Shown here one piece after another: positions 24,372 through 37,797 of a stretch of DNA of 64,000 bases (position 1 is its first letter; every line of letters begins with the position of its first letter). The notes under the pieces are model-generated. The model was not told where the DNA came from. It saw only the letters and a list, made by a program, of their open reading frames with translations, and searched no databases. Origin of the DNA: Trochalopteron elliotii. Taxonomy: Eukaryota > Chordata > Aves > Passeriformes > Leiothrichidae. The stretch lies in NCBI GenBank assembly GCA_024734555.1, contig JANPWX010000096.1:12188445-12252444 (forward strand), written 5' to 3'. The position numbers were made by a program, and so were the translations under genes.

Positions 24372-27300
24372 AGATCCTGGTACTGTTTCAGGTGAGGTCT
24401 GACATCCTCCCTAGGTTACCAGCTCATGTATGGAAGAAAGATGTGGCTAGTGGAGCAGAAACCATGTCAGGAGTCCAACTTTTCCTCATAAATCAACAGT
24501 CTTGGAGTGAAAAATACCTGATGTCTAACCTGATAATGCTGTCGTAAATGAGGAAGGTTTGACTAGTGAGAGCAATGGTGATTTGGAAGCAAGAGTAATT
24601 TCTCAAGTGTACTTGTAATCTCTGGCATGTGATTTTATTCAATATATGAGATGTGGTTCTTTAAAATATGAAACAAACATGAACTTAAGCACTTCAACTT
24701 CTAATTGCATAATTAATTTTTGGGGAAAAATGGAATTGTTGGAATGTATTTTCATCTGACTTTACAAACTGTTAGGCAACCTTCCAGTCCCACATTTTGA
24801 AATTAAGATTACTTTGTCACTTTCTAAATAAGAGAAATGTATATTTTGAAAGAGTGTGTATCAAATTCTGGTAATTCCTGTGTCAGTTATGCTGACAGAG
24901 TGATTAATAAAATCAGTATGTGATGATACATCATACAGTCTTGGATAACATCTTTTGGAAGAGTGCTTCATTCTTGCTCAAATTGAAAATACCTCTGTGT
25001 GCCTTACTGTACACCTTATTCAGAGAACCTCATATTGTTTTTTCTTTTCATTCTTGACTGCAAAAACCTCTGGTTGCACTAAAGAAATGAGAACAACACT
25101 GGATTTTCTAAAATACTGGCAGTCAGCACAACAGGATCTCTTAATAGATGGGAGTGATAGACATAGCAAGTATTTGTCATGGTCCCTGGTGGTTTCCAAG
25201 TCAGAGGGGGGAAGCACTTAAATGTTGCTGAGGCCAAGGGAAGTCACAAGGGATGTGTCGATACGCATGTGCTATGGGGTCCCCATCTGATTGGTGCTTC
25301 CCTGATATTGGTGGAATTAAGGTTGATTCATGAAGCAGTTGCTGAGTTCCTAGGGTGCTGTTGCTGAAACAGTCCTGACATTGTCTGGGGTACCCACCCA
25401 GTGGCATAGCAGATACACAGACGTAGTTCAGTCTCACTGTTGAAATGATTGGTTTGAATTCTGGCAAAAAAGATCCTGAGTCCAAAATTTCATCAACAGG
25501 CCCAAGGTCTGTAGTCACCATGCTTTCCATGAGTCACTTGGGTTTAAGCAGCTATGGAATTACAGAGCAATGGCCACAGGCAATACTGCAGCTGTCACGC
25601 TATCTGAATATCATGAATTCATTAATCCCAAAGTTTGTCGTAATGTGATTGTCCCTGATCTGGGAATGTGTAGTTGCCAGCAAGATTGTCAGGACTGCAC
25701 TTTGACTCCCCATGGAAATAGTTTTTATTTACTGTATAATTAATTGGTAAGTTAAACAGCTGAATAATACAAGGCCTGACATTAAGTTCGATGCAGGTTT
25801 TCTGGCAGCCCTTCAGGGCAATGCTCTTCCTCTCAGAGTTCTTAGAATAATTAAATATCATTCATTCTTTGAAGGACTTCCCAGGTAGGAAGGAAAGAAA
25901 AGAGAACAGTGGGAGCAGGGAAGATGCAGGAGAAACAGAGCAGAGTGAGAGTCCTTAGCGTGGGGGAAAGGAGAAAGTGGGAAGAGGGTAGGGACAGTAT
26001 TTGGGGCAGGTGGAGGTGGTTAACATGTCTTTCACAAGCAGCTGAGAGCTGGTGAGCATTTCAAGTGATTCAAAAGCACAAGCAAGTTATGGTGTCAGCT
26101 GATGCATTATAGTGTGCTCTGTATATTTAAAAACACATCCCTTTGTCTTTTTTGGTACATATACTTGTAAGCATTACCCAAGTATTTTAGAAATCTGAAT
26201 GACCATGTTTTCAGAAGTGGCCATTGCTTTCAGATAGCTCAGTTTTAAATGTATGACTTGAAATACACCAGGATGTAATTTCACTGGGGTTTATAGCCAC
26301 AGTTTCTGTTTACTGTACTCTGAATTTTGGATGCAACAATTGATTTGAAACCACAGATTTACTTGGTGGGATCCATGATATTGTTGTTCCCTTGCAAAAG
26401 TACTGGCCCAAAATGAACTTCTAGGCCCCATATGATGGTATTAGGAAAAACCTACTAGTTTTTGAATGCAATATGTGTGTTTTATTCAATTCTGAAAGAA
26501 AGTGTAAGAAATATACTGCAAGAAGAGCACATGATGCATCACTGAAAGTTTGTTCTACTGGAGTTTACAAGTTGTGATTATGGGACTGTAGTTTATAGAA
26601 ATTAAGAAGCATTTTGTAGCTTACTTATGAAGTAAGTTAAGAATTACAGCTGTGCAGTTTTCATTGAGAGTCATTGATAAAAACGAGTAAAAATTTACTC
26701 TTCACTGAATGTCTATGTAATAAAAAGAGGCTTTCTTCCCTCTCGGCAGGGATAAAAAGGAAGGCAGTGGGTGGCACAGGATGTATTGAATTAAGAAGTT
26801 AAAAATATAGAAGTGAGTGTAGAATGGACCTTAGGGTAACAATCAGAAAGCATTCAAAGAAAAAATCTGTTGATGAGTTTGTATCTAAAAGGTAGATATT
26901 TGTAGACAGATAGATTAGATGAGGGATCAGATGCTGGAGCTCATGGATTTACACTAGTTAATTTCTAGCACAGAGAGCTTGCTATTCCTTCGGGGGTTTC
27001 TTTTGCAGCTATTCTCCAATGCTGTCTCTGATCATTAACAGTTAATATTATTGGCAACATGTGGCAATCTTGACAAGGATCTGGTAATAATTTTATGTTC
27101 ATGTGCATTTTCTGCAGCTTTGCTGTTGCTGTCCTTCATATGGCTGTTTAGAGTGCCTGATTTTTGCTGCGAGTGTAAGTGCCTGGAGCTAAATTTGGGC
27201 TGACTGCTGAGGGTGGGAGGGCCACAGAGCAGAAAGTTGCTGCTTTTGACCTGAACACTTGCTGAGCATGATCTCCTCAGGAAGCCACAGCTGAAGGTCT

Positions 27301-30167
27301 GTGGTGCCCTGAGCCCAGAGTGCCACAGCTCTGGCATATGTATGTCTTTGTGCCTTGCTGGGTGTGACCCAGAGTAGGGGTTGGAAGGATACTGCATCTT
27401 GCTTTTTTTCACTTTGTTGCCTTCTTTTCGCTGCTCTGATGGGGTGAAATGTATCAGTGGAGTATCAGTGAAATGCTGTACCATTTATTTACAATGCTGT
27501 ATGTATTCATTAGATGTGCAGAATAAAGTAGATATACAGTGAGTCTGCAGGGAAAAAAAATAATCAGGGAATCAATAGCTGGAGAAGCACTGCTATTAGG
27601 CTGTCAGCTGTTCTCAGCAGAGTATGGCAAAACAAACTTCAGCTAAGTGACCCAGAAAGATGGATGCTTTATCAAGGAGTCAGCCTGCTTCTCAGGCAAT
27701 AAGGTATTGCAAGTGAACTGTTGGTGGCTGTGTTGCTGACCTGTGTGCTCGCCTGCCTTGTTGCAAATTCTGCTCTTGCCCTGCCTCTGCTAACAAAACC
27801 ACGAAGCTCTTACAGCTCACATGGGCAGGAAAGAAAGAAGTTATTTCACTGGGACAATTTTTATTTAAGTTGGCCTTTTCCATATCTTTCCGTAAAACCA
27901 TCAAGGCTGTTGCTAGTGTGCCAGCAGGTAGGCTTAGGCTGCAGTCTGCTGTGCTGACCAGGGCTGTAGCTGTCTGATTCACTGAGGTATCTTGACTGAC
28001 TGTACCCTTCTGCTACCTTTCTTACATGCCAAACACTCTTTGCTTCATTTACTATCGTATATTGTGTTTTCATTATGCTGAGTCCTGAGATCGGACAGAT
28101 TTTACACACTACAAAAACACCACTATTACCATGCTCTTTCTTCTATGGGAGTTGATATAATCTTCTCTCTGTTTAAAACTTAAATTTTCAAAGCAACACT
28201 CTAGTATTTAATGCTTTGAAATTAGGCTACTTTCAAAGGTCTTACATCATACAATCACTAATCCTGAAGCATTGCTAGCACTAAAAATGGGAAAGAAAAT
28301 ATTTCAGGTATCTTTAGCAGGATATGGATTCTCCTAGCTCATCACTTCTCTTGGTTTTCAAACACAATAGGAGTTCTTAGATCCTTCAGAAATTCAGACA
28401 TGGGGCTAATTCCAGCAGGAGAACACACTTTTCACAGAATAAGACATTACCAGTCAAAATGCTTTGATGATGTAAGAATTGAAGCCCGCTTTGTCCCCAG
28501 CCTACTGGCTGCTGCTCTCAGGATCTCAATGAGACCTGCAGTCTTCTGAACACATGCATTTTTTCCAAAATATATTGTGTTCAAAAACACACAAGTGCTC
28601 TGCCACACTATTTTCTACTGACCTGCTTTGACTAGTAGGAATGGTTTGTTTTAAACATTCCAGAGGCCTGCTGGAAGGACTATAATGCAATTAATTAACT
28701 AAAAGGAATATCATGATGAGTAAAGAACAAGTTGCTGAATATTCTTTGCATGTGCATCTCCTAGCTTTATAATGTGGACAGTCTGAGTGTTCATTTAATG
28801 TATTTTTTTTCTTGGTATTTAATTTTCCCTATTTCTTCACCTGCCTCCAGAAAGTTCATAATTGAGAAATGTAATGAATAATGTTCATCAGTACTACTGA
28901 AAACATGTGATTTCTGGCAGGAGCAAGGTGTTATTTTAAGTGCAGATCAACCGCTACTGGTCAGCAGAGTTTTGGAGATACAGCATCAGTGGTACAAAGG
29001 GACTCAGAATTCACTTTAATTGTTTTGAGGGGCATGCGTAGTAGCACTTGAACAGTAAGAGAACTAACTTGTGAAACATTCTTGCTCTGCAAAACAAGAA
29101 TGTAATCAATAGTGTAATGCACACATATAGATGTATAGTTACATAGAAATCACGCATCTTTGTGCACATCGATTCTGGGAAGTTCCAATATCAAAGCAAA
29201 CCAAAATGGATGGAATAAATTTTGACATGGAACCATTGAACATTGCTTTCTTTGGCTTTGAAGAACCTGGCTTATTATTTCTGCTCTGACTGGTTAGTGA
29301 TAACTCCTTGCCAGATTGCATATGTCAGACCTTCAACCCAGGCTCTTTGATCAGCTTATGATATTTTCCTCCTCCCCACCTACCCTTATGCTTCTGGATA
29401 TCAGAGAGTCTGTAATACCTTTCTTTTAAATTTGACATTTGAGCATTTTCACATTGACAGTTTGTTTTTATGTTGCAAGAATGGATGTTTTTGCCCCCTT
29501 TTTGGCTTTTTGGGTTTTTTTAATTACCACCTCTGACTAGCCTAGCCAGCTTGTTTCTAGCAGATTAGTTCCTTATCTGCCAAGAAAGAGGCAGTCAAAA
29601 ATATGCAGAACTTCTCTGTACAAACTGGATTATCATTATACCAAGCTCTATCTTTCTGTTTTATAAAAGATTTCCTTCCATAGCTGATTCACCTCCACAG
29701 CCTTTTGCTTCCTTCCCTCCCTCCCCCTGCCATCCCAATCTTGTTTGTGGGATGGACAGGCTTGCTGGGGAAAAAAAAATAATCCTGTCCTTCATTGCCC
29801 TTTTAAATTAATTCTCTGTTGTCTGCAAATGACTGAAGCAAATAGTACTTATATTAAAATCTGTAGCCCTGTGGGTTCTCATGATTTTAGAAATCTGTTC
29901 AATGCACAATCCTGGGAAACCATCATATCATCCTCCTGGGCATCAACCTTTTACAGATTTGTTTACTGTTTTTCAGAGTGGAAACTTAAAGAAGGATCTA
30001 GTGCAATCCTTAGAAAGTTGGTGATTTCTTCATTAATGCACTTGTAGCCTTTGGGCTGGCCTACAGAGTTATCTGTTCTACTCATGTGTTTGCAATTTCA
30101 GAGTAATTTTGTGAAATTTCTAAACCAGGAAGCTGATATTACTGATATGATGGGGTTTTGTTCAATT

Positions 30168-30195
30168 TGGTTTGTTTGTTTGTTTATTTGTTTTT
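30168..30195 (+). repeat. (TTTG)n simple repeat
   Basis: A run of TTTG units with one TTTA variant. Confidence 0.75.
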
Positions 30196-31620
30196 CATGG
30201 AAGCTTTTAGCTCTGTAGAATGTCAACTGGTTTATTAGCTGCTGGTAAAATAACTGCAAATATCTCTGATTTTCAGTCTCTCTTATTCTTTATATGTTCT
30301 TCCTTTGGTTCCTGAATCTGGTGTGGAAATGTTTGATTTTCATGTATTTTTCAGGTTCTTGTCCTTTTAAATTATTTTAAAACTATACTTCCACATTCTC
30401 TTTTCCAGATATTCATTTATGCATGCATTTAAGTAGAATTTCACAGTCTTACCCAAAGCTAGATTGCATGTTTTGGGGTGTTTGGGGGTTTTGCTGGTTT
30501 GTTTGTTTGGATTTTGGGGCAGGCTGGATTGTTGGTTCTTGTGCTCCTACTACTGTTTGTGATGATACTCCTAGCACTGGACTAAAATAAAGTCTTTAAG
30601 CAGGCTTACAGTGGGAGCATTTTTGTTGTCGTCTGTCCTCATGTACTACAGTCAGGAACAGATACTATGATTTGCTCTGTTTTCTCTTTGCAGCGAGACA
30701 CTGGAATGAAGGATTACATTCAGAGTAATATCAATTTCCTGGTTGTTTTGTAACAAGATTAAGGGAAGGGGTGAGGGGAGGCCAGTCTACTTACTCCAAC
30801 TAATGACTATCTCATACCCACCATTAGGGGAAAAGAACATAACATGGAGAGCAGCGGTTGAGCAGATCAGTAAACTTTGGTGACCAGTATTGTTGGGAAG
30901 ATGCTTGATTTTTGGAGAGTGCCCTCCTGAAGAAGAGTAAAGACAAATGATTTTTCTCGTAATATGAACTTGTGGTATAGGAAATTGTTCTGCCACTCAG
31001 TGTTTCACTGATGGGGTATTTCACTTTCATATTGGTTGTTTACCCCTTCACGACCATGGCACAGGATTACATGCGTGACTCCCATGAATTGTGATTTGCA
31101 GGGACTCAGAAGTTGCTCTGTGATGCTTTCCTCTGGTCCAGGTCGTTATGTGTGACCTGGTCACCTGAAAGCAGAGCTGCACAAACAAGCTGACTTACCC
31201 CAAGGTGCCATTTCTACCTCACAGAGAAGCAGAGATGTGACAGTGGCAATAAGGGTTATCCACATCTTATAAACTATTTCCTTTGGCTCCCTGAGGTGTA
31301 AGGTAGGACTGTTATCTCCTGCCTGGATAACTATTTTGGTATGAGTCTTGAAGTCAGAGGGCTTGGTGCCCCTCCTTAAATGTGTATCACAGCTAGCACC
31401 ACTTGATTCTGTCATTTCCCCCTACCTGCAACTTTTCAAAAGGCATGACTTTTTGATCAGACCAACCAATTGCCAGAAATAAACCAGACTGACACCTTAG
31501 TCATCTGTCCTTAATTAAAATAAAATCCTCAGACCTTGAGTGATTTGAAACATCAAGAACAAAGGAGTCAGAAAAGTTAATTACAAAGAAGGGCACGCAT
31601 AGAGTAAGACGGGAGACAGA

Positions 31621-31634
31621 CTGTGTGTGTGTAT
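31621..31634 (+). repeat. Short (TG)n microsatellite
   Basis: CTGTGTGTGTGTAT: five to six TG units. Confidence 0.7.
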
Positions 31635-32183
31635 GTATTAATTTTGGGTTTATTTTTTTTTTCTCCCTAATGGAGGTGATAAAGAGGCGAAGATGAAGTT
31701 TAGTAGCAGATAGGATGAGTGAGGAAAACGTAAGTGTGGATTTTGTCACTGACAATTTAAGATTGAGGTCTAGGAAAAAGGTAACTGACAAGTTACAAAA
31801 TGGTAGCATCTCAGTGTAATGTGGTTGATTACTTAAACATATACATTTATAAGTTCTGATCCATAATAAAGTTGAAATATGAAAATGTGAAGTTTGGCAC
31901 TTTCTCCCTGTTAGATTTTCCTCTTGAGGGATTATGTTTTAGAAAGCAACTATAAGGTGCAATTATAACATCAAATTTATTATGCCAGTTTTCACACTTA
32001 AATTGTCATTCCAAAGTAAATGGCTGTCACGGGGAATTCTGTATTGTACTCTTGTGTTTTAGGTTTAATGAAACTTTCGTTTTGTTTTCCTTTCAACTTT
32101 TGATTGTGGCCATTTATAGTTTATCTGCTCTATGATAATGCATGAAGATAATCCACTAAGAATAATATTCTTCTTAATTAAAC

Positions 32184-32224
32184 ATGGATGGATGGATGGT
32201 TGGATGAATGAGTGGATGGATGGT
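32184..32224 (+). repeat. (ATGG)n microsatellite, interrupted
   Basis: About ten ATGG-type tetramers with a few substitutions (TTGG, ATGA, GTGG). Confidence 0.85.
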
Positions 32225-32961
32225 AATTTCTTGCTTCTCAGTGAGATCACCTATAGGATATGTCTGAAATGCAGATGACTTTATCTAAAATACAGCTAAA
32301 CGTAATTTAACGTTGATGGAGTTACTAGCTGCATCTAACATCTGTGAAAATAATTTCCCTCCAGGATGTTTTAATGTCAGCTTGCTGTTTGGGACTAATT
32401 GTGAACATGTGATTATCATCACATACTATGTAGTATAAGAAAGCAAGGACAAGGTATAGAAGGTAGAGTGAATTGATAGCCTGAAATTACTTACTCTTCA
32501 ATTTTGCCTTGTCATTTTCTTTATTCATATATTTACAGTTTAAATAAATAACCTGTGTCTGTGTTTCCTTTGGCTTGGTGTTCCAGAGAGACAAAAAGAA
32601 CATAAAATCTTTGTATAAGAGAAATAATTTTCTTTTCCAGAGTAAAGTAACTTGGTTAAAGTGGATAATATAGAAAAGCCAATTTTCTGAAAAGACCATA
32701 GTCTCTTGCAAATGGCCCACAGGTATTCTGCTTCCATTTAGCATGAGGAGTAAAAGTGCTTGATCTGGTTTTGGGTGTGTGTGCATCTTTCAAACACTGC
32801 CTTTGAGTCTTCCCTGAACTTTGGATCCAACACAGAGTGGTGGAAGTAGGCTGCGCTGGCTATCTAAAAGTGTGATTCTTCATATAATATGTGTGCAGAT
32901 CTTGACATATGATGTTACTGATGGTGGAAGAGTGTACATAGAGCTCATTGTTTAATAGCAT
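32225..32961. other. Non-coding stretch before CR1
   Basis: No repeat family or exon is recognised. Confidence 0.5.
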
Positions 32962-33669
32962 GAATTGCACCTGGGATGAGGTTGTGTGTATCGACTGGGG
33001 AATGAGATGCTGGAAAAGGACCTGGGGGTCCTGGCCAAAGGGGAGTTGAACGTGAATCAGCAGTGCCCTGGCAGCCAGGAGGGCCAACCCTGTCCTGGGG
33101 GCATCAGGCACAGCATGGCCAGCCTAGCAAGGGAGGGGATCGTCCTGCTCTGCGCTGGTGTGGCCTCACCTTGAAATTTGTATTTTTGGCACCACAGTAT
33201 AAGAAGCATGTAAACCTGTTAGAGAGCATCCAAAGGAGGCAACAAAGGGGAAGCTGTATGAGGACTGGCAGATGTCACTTGGTGTGTTCAGCCTGGAGGA
33301 GGCTGAAGGGAGACCTCATTGCAGTTACAACTTCCTTGGGAGGGGCAGAGGAGGGGCAGGCACTGATCTGTCCTCTGTGATGACAGTGACAGGACCCGAG
33401 GCTTGAAGTTGTGTCAGGGGAGGTTTAGATTCAATATTAGAAAAGTGTTTTTCACCCATAAGGTGGTTGAGCACTGGGACAGGCTCTCCAGGGAAGTAAT
33501 CACAGTGCCTGACAAAATTCAAGAGTTTGGACAGAGCTCTCAGGCACATGGTGTGATTATTGGGGATGGTGCTGTGCAGGGTGAAGAGCTGGACTTGATG
33601 ATCCTTTTGGGTCCCTTCCAACACAAAATATTCTATGATTCTGTGATTCTGATTCTGTGATTCTATGAT
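32962..33669 (+). mobile_element. CR1 LINE, 5'-truncated with intact 3' tail
   Basis: The sequence begins inside ORF2 at a CACCTGGGATG segment and runs through GGACCTGGGGGTCCTGGCC, CAGTGCCCTGGCAGCCAGGA, the CACCACAGTATAAGAAG segment and the ORF2 end (GGTGGTTGAGCACTGGGACA). It reaches the 3' UTR (GGGTCCCTTCCAACAC) and a tail of TTCTATGA/TTCTGTGA octamers (33631-33669). Compared with the copy at 36979 it has small internal deletions near 32975 and 33015, and the reading frame is broken. This is a dead 5'-truncated insertion on the plus strand. Confidence 0.93.
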
Positions 33670-36600
33670 CAAGGGCACCACCTTATTGACAGTCAAACCA
33701 CTTTCTGAAATAACTATAATAAATCAAAATATAAAACCTCTTCTGTGTGTTACTTCTAGCCTTCCTGTGCTGTGAGTGTTGAATTTTATGTGGTTCTGCC
33801 TTGAAAAGCAATATTCTGAAAATTACATAACAAGGTTCCATTTTGTATCATCTTTTTTCCTCTCTTAAGTGCAAACTTTACAAGTAAAGCAGTATTATTT
33901 TTTTAATGCATCTCTAACTAACTACCAGCATATCCGGGACTGAGGACAGAGATTCTGACCACTGTTTTATATTATTAGAAGGTTTTCCATGTGAATCATG
34001 TGTTCAGGGCCTTTATATTTGCATGAGATCAGAGTTAGCAAGCTGGCCTGATGACTCAGGAATGAAAAGATCCAGTTTGTGCTGTCTGTGTTAGCTTGAG
34101 AGGTTTCATAGGACTAAAGTGCAGTTTTCATTTTCGTATTGGTTGACTGTATGCTGCACTAGTGCATGTGATACATAATGCTACGCTTCACCTTGGTTCT
34201 GCAGTGGTATTTCTTTAACAATTCCCAGTGGAAAGGTGTGGCATGCCTTATGGCCAGTTTGCTGCCAGAAACAGGACTGGAATCATTGCAACTGATTCCT
34301 ACCTGAAAAAGGCTATTGGTAGAATGATTGTGCTGGAGGAGTTTAATAGAGAGACAGCAGAAAATGGTAGGATGATGAGAAAGACAGAGTAAAGACAGAT
34401 GTCTTTCCAGAATTCCCAGGGCTGAACTGTGGTGCAGACTGCAGTTTTTTGCTAGAGAGAGCAGTCATGATGCTGACTACTTAAGCAGAAGGGACCTGTT
34501 GAGTAAGGACAGCTTTCTCACAATCAGTTTTTAAAGATATATTAATACTGACCTACTACTGATTTCACTGAGTTAAATGCTTAAATAACACATCTCTATT
34601 ATTTAACACACATTGATATCTTTGCTGTCTTGTGTACTACTGTTATCTGCATAGGCATCTAAATGGTAGGAAGTGCTGGGCAAATAAAGATACACTGTAA
34701 GAGGATGTTCTCATTCATTATAAAAATGACCTTTGGAAAGCATGATGTATTAAAAAAATTGCTGTCAAGGTAATATGACCTACTACACCCATGCTAGACA
34801 AATTTAAACAGGAATTCTGGTTAAATTGCATTTTAATACCAATGTGTATTTTATTCCTTCTTCTCCTGTGTATTTGTCAAGCAGGGATGTACAACTGACA
34901 GTACTACTCAATGGCAGAGATTTTAGTTGTTAAGAGTCAGTGTCCTGGCTAGAATTCTACATTTTCCATCAGTCTTTGTTTTCAGGTTATTGACAATTAC
35001 CCGTGGTTGTTACAGGGTTCTGTTATTTAATAGCATGTGGTAATTATGACACAATATCTGATGTGACGGAAGGCACATGCATTTGTGTTGTGCATTGAGC
35101 ATCACTATAGCCTGACATTTTAGGTCTCTCAGCATCTGGAGTGCAAATGTTGCTATTCAATGTCTTAAATTAATGTGAAGCTATCCTAAGTAGGTCTTCA
35201 TTTGACTGTCATTACTTTAATTGGTCTGTATAGACTTCTGTCAAAATTATTAAGGCTATTGAAATGTTGCAGAGGAGCAGTAGGTTGAATGCACTGCTTG
35301 TAACGTGACTGTAAATGTGTTCCTAAGCAATTTCAAAAGATGTATTGTGCTGGAAGTTTAGGTAGAAGTATACTATGATCACCAAAGTACCTGAATTATT
35401 GCAATGCCAAATGACCCATAATTTAACCATTAATTGTTGGGAAGAAAAAAGTGGAGAAATCTTTTTTTTTGCTCATATGAAGATTAAACTACCACAGTAT
35501 GTGTGGTAGTGTTTGCAAGTTAAAAGGACATCTTTGATCCCAAACTGTAGTTGTTCTAGGAGCATTTTATTCATGTTTTCTTCAGGATCTTTCTGTGTTC
35601 CTATAAAACACAAAATGTTCTCTTCAGCTTCTAAACAGGCTTTTGTTGTTGTTTTACGAATATGAAAAAATTATAGTTTAATTAGAATACAAAAATATAA
35701 AGAAAGGAACAGAAATGCTACTTTGAATTATTCTTAACTGAATAGTCTGTCATTTTTACAGCATGCAGTGTAGAAGCACATATAAGAAGCATTTTGTCTG
35801 ATGCAAATTGTTTCCAAATGGGTCTTTGAAGGCATGTGAGTGATGAGTATCAATTCAAAATTGCTTATCTGCCCTCTGTATCTTCAACATATGAAAACGA
35901 CATGGCCGGTTACATTTGTAATAGGACCTGTTCTTTTTTAACTCTGTATTTACCCATGGACCACTGTGTCAAGCTAATACAAATTCAGTTTCAGGGCATA
36001 TTCTGTCTATATGATACAGTCTCCTAAATCCTCAAATTCAAATTTCTACATAAGGCAGGGATTAAGCAGATTGGTTTTGCAGCCAAAGTTTCTGTTTGAC
36101 CAAGGTAGAGCAGCTGTCACTCTGGACATGGAAATGTGCTTCACAGACAGGGAAATGAGTCCAAGACACAGGTCTCCAAGAATACAGCCATTGGGGTTCC
36201 CTGTTGACTTAGCTAAAAACATGAAGCTGTTTAATTCTTTACCAGTTCTTTACCAGTTGGCACATCTGAAATACAGAATGTATTTAATTTAAAATATTAG
36301 ACTTTAATATCTAAAATATTCAGCTGACATCTTACTATGTCATCACTGCATATAAACACAGACTGTAACTGTGATTTTTTTTCAGTCTGTCTGTTCTGTA
36401 GCTGGTAGTCCTTAGTGGCTGTAAAGGAGTTATGATCATGTAAAAAAATTGATTAAGTTTTTTTTTTTTTTGGAAACTACATGTACTGTTTTTTAGATTG
36501 CCCATAATGGCTCCAGTGTGTAAACATGTAATTATGGAGTTTTCCTAAATGCTTACTATTTACTCAATAGGCCGGGAGGGCTACAGAAGAAGCTCTTTAT

Positions 36601-36978
36601 TGCTTTGCAGATCATTGAACTTATAGACTGCATAATAGCTCCTTTGAAGCCAACATGTGCTGTTTTAATGTGGGTGCTGTGTGGAGTCCACATGCCCACA
36701 TCCCATTTTAAAGAAAGAATAGTGAAATTATCATCTCTTAATAGAAAAAGCAGTTGCTTCACACTATGGGAGAATTCAAATGTTGTTTTGGAGTACAGAA
36801 ACCTTTACTGATTTAGGCAGATGGGGTTTAGGTTTTTGTTAGGTATTTTGTGATTTTTTTTTTTTTAGGCTGTATGACCCAGTTTGACTTTTTGCAGCTA
36901 AATATGCCTAACTGAATATAGAGCTTCATTAAAGAAAAGATTTACATGAATCTTTTAACATTTGAAACATGAATAAAG
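33670..36978. other. AT-rich non-coding stretch, nothing recognised
   Basis: No exon or repeat family is recognised. An octamer-like ATTTGCAT occurs at about 34015 and a TGATGACTCAGG motif at about 34050, both of which can be chance. Confidence 0.5.
36236..36257 (+). repeat. Perfect 11-bp tandem duplication
   Basis: TCTTTACCAGT occurs twice in a row with no mismatch. Confidence 0.9.
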
Positions 36979-37797
36979 CCCTGCAGAGAGACCCTTGACA
37001 AAGTAGAGGGCTGGGCAATCACCAACTGCACGAAGTTTAACAAGGGCGAGTGCTGGATTCTGCACTTGGGATGGGGAAACCCTGGCTGTGTTATAGACTG
37101 GGGAATGAGGGGCTGGAGAGCAGCCCCATGGAAAGGGACCTGGGGATTCTGGTCCATGGCAAGTTGAACACGAGTCAGCAGTGCCCTGGCAGCCAGGAGA
37201 GCCAACCTTGTCCTGGGGTGCATCAGGCACAGCGTTGCAGCTGGACAAGGGAGGGGACTGTCCTGCTCTGCTCTGCTCTGCACTGCACTGGGGCGGCCTC
37301 ACCTTGAATATTGTGTGCAGTTTTGGGTGCCACAATATGAAAAAAAGGCATTGAACTATTGGAGAGTGTCCAAAGGAGGGTCATGAAGCTGGTGAAGGGT
37401 CTGGAGGACAAGAAGCCTTATGAGGTGTGGCTGAGGACACATTTCAGCTTGGAGAAGAGGAGGCTGAAGGGAGACCTCATTGCGGTCTTCAACATCTCAT
37501 GAGGGGAAGAGAGGGGCAGGTGCCAATTTCTTCAGTCCCATGACCAGTGACAGGACTTGAGAAACGGCGTGAAGCTGAGGTGGGGGAGGTTTAGGCTGGA
37601 TATCAGGGAAAGGTTTTTCACCCAGAGGGGCATTGGGCATTTAAACAGACTCCCCAGGGAAGTGATCACAACACCAAGCCTGATGGAGTTCAACAAGCGT
37701 TTGCACAATGCTCTCAGGCACTCTGCAGGGCCAGGAGCTGGACTAAGATGATCCTTGTGGGTCCCTTCAAACTCAGCATATTCTATGATTTTATGAT
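36979..37797 (+). mobile_element. CR1 LINE, 5'-truncated, longest copy in the window
   Basis: The copy starts in ORF2 at CCCTGCAGAGAGACC and reads through AGGGCTGGGCAATCACCAAC, GTTTAACAAGGGCGAGTGC, GGACCTGGGGATTCTGGTCC and GGGTGCCACAATATG. It continues through the ORF2 end (GGTTTTTCACCCAGAGG; CAGACTCCCCAGGGAAGTGA) to the 3' UTR and the tail TTCTATGATTTTATGAT (37781-37797). The frame is interrupted, so no protein is made. A run of about five CTCTG/CTGCA pentamers at 37261-37290 replaces the simpler consensus. It shares subfamily features with the copies at 11715 and 32962. Confidence 0.95.

Larger units (their letters stand above)
24372..32183. other. Long non-coding stretch, no gene recognised
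   Basis: Open frames are short, and the longest (minus strand, 27035-27484, 149 codons) matches nothing I know. A slightly GC-richer patch lies at 27110-27380. A purine-rich patch lies at about 25880-26020. Simple repeats are listed separately. No CR1 or LTR is seen. Confidence 0.5.

Noticed and set aside
27035..27484. 149-codon minus-strand open frame in a GC-richer patch
   Set aside because: The Ser/His/Lys-rich composition has no recognisable family; the local GC-rich patch makes stops rarer.
29108..29170. Possible hairpin around TGCACACATATAGATG and CATCTTTGTGCAC
   Set aside because: Pairing needs a multi-base bulge and is much weaker than the hairpin at 57062; no miRNA-like regularity.
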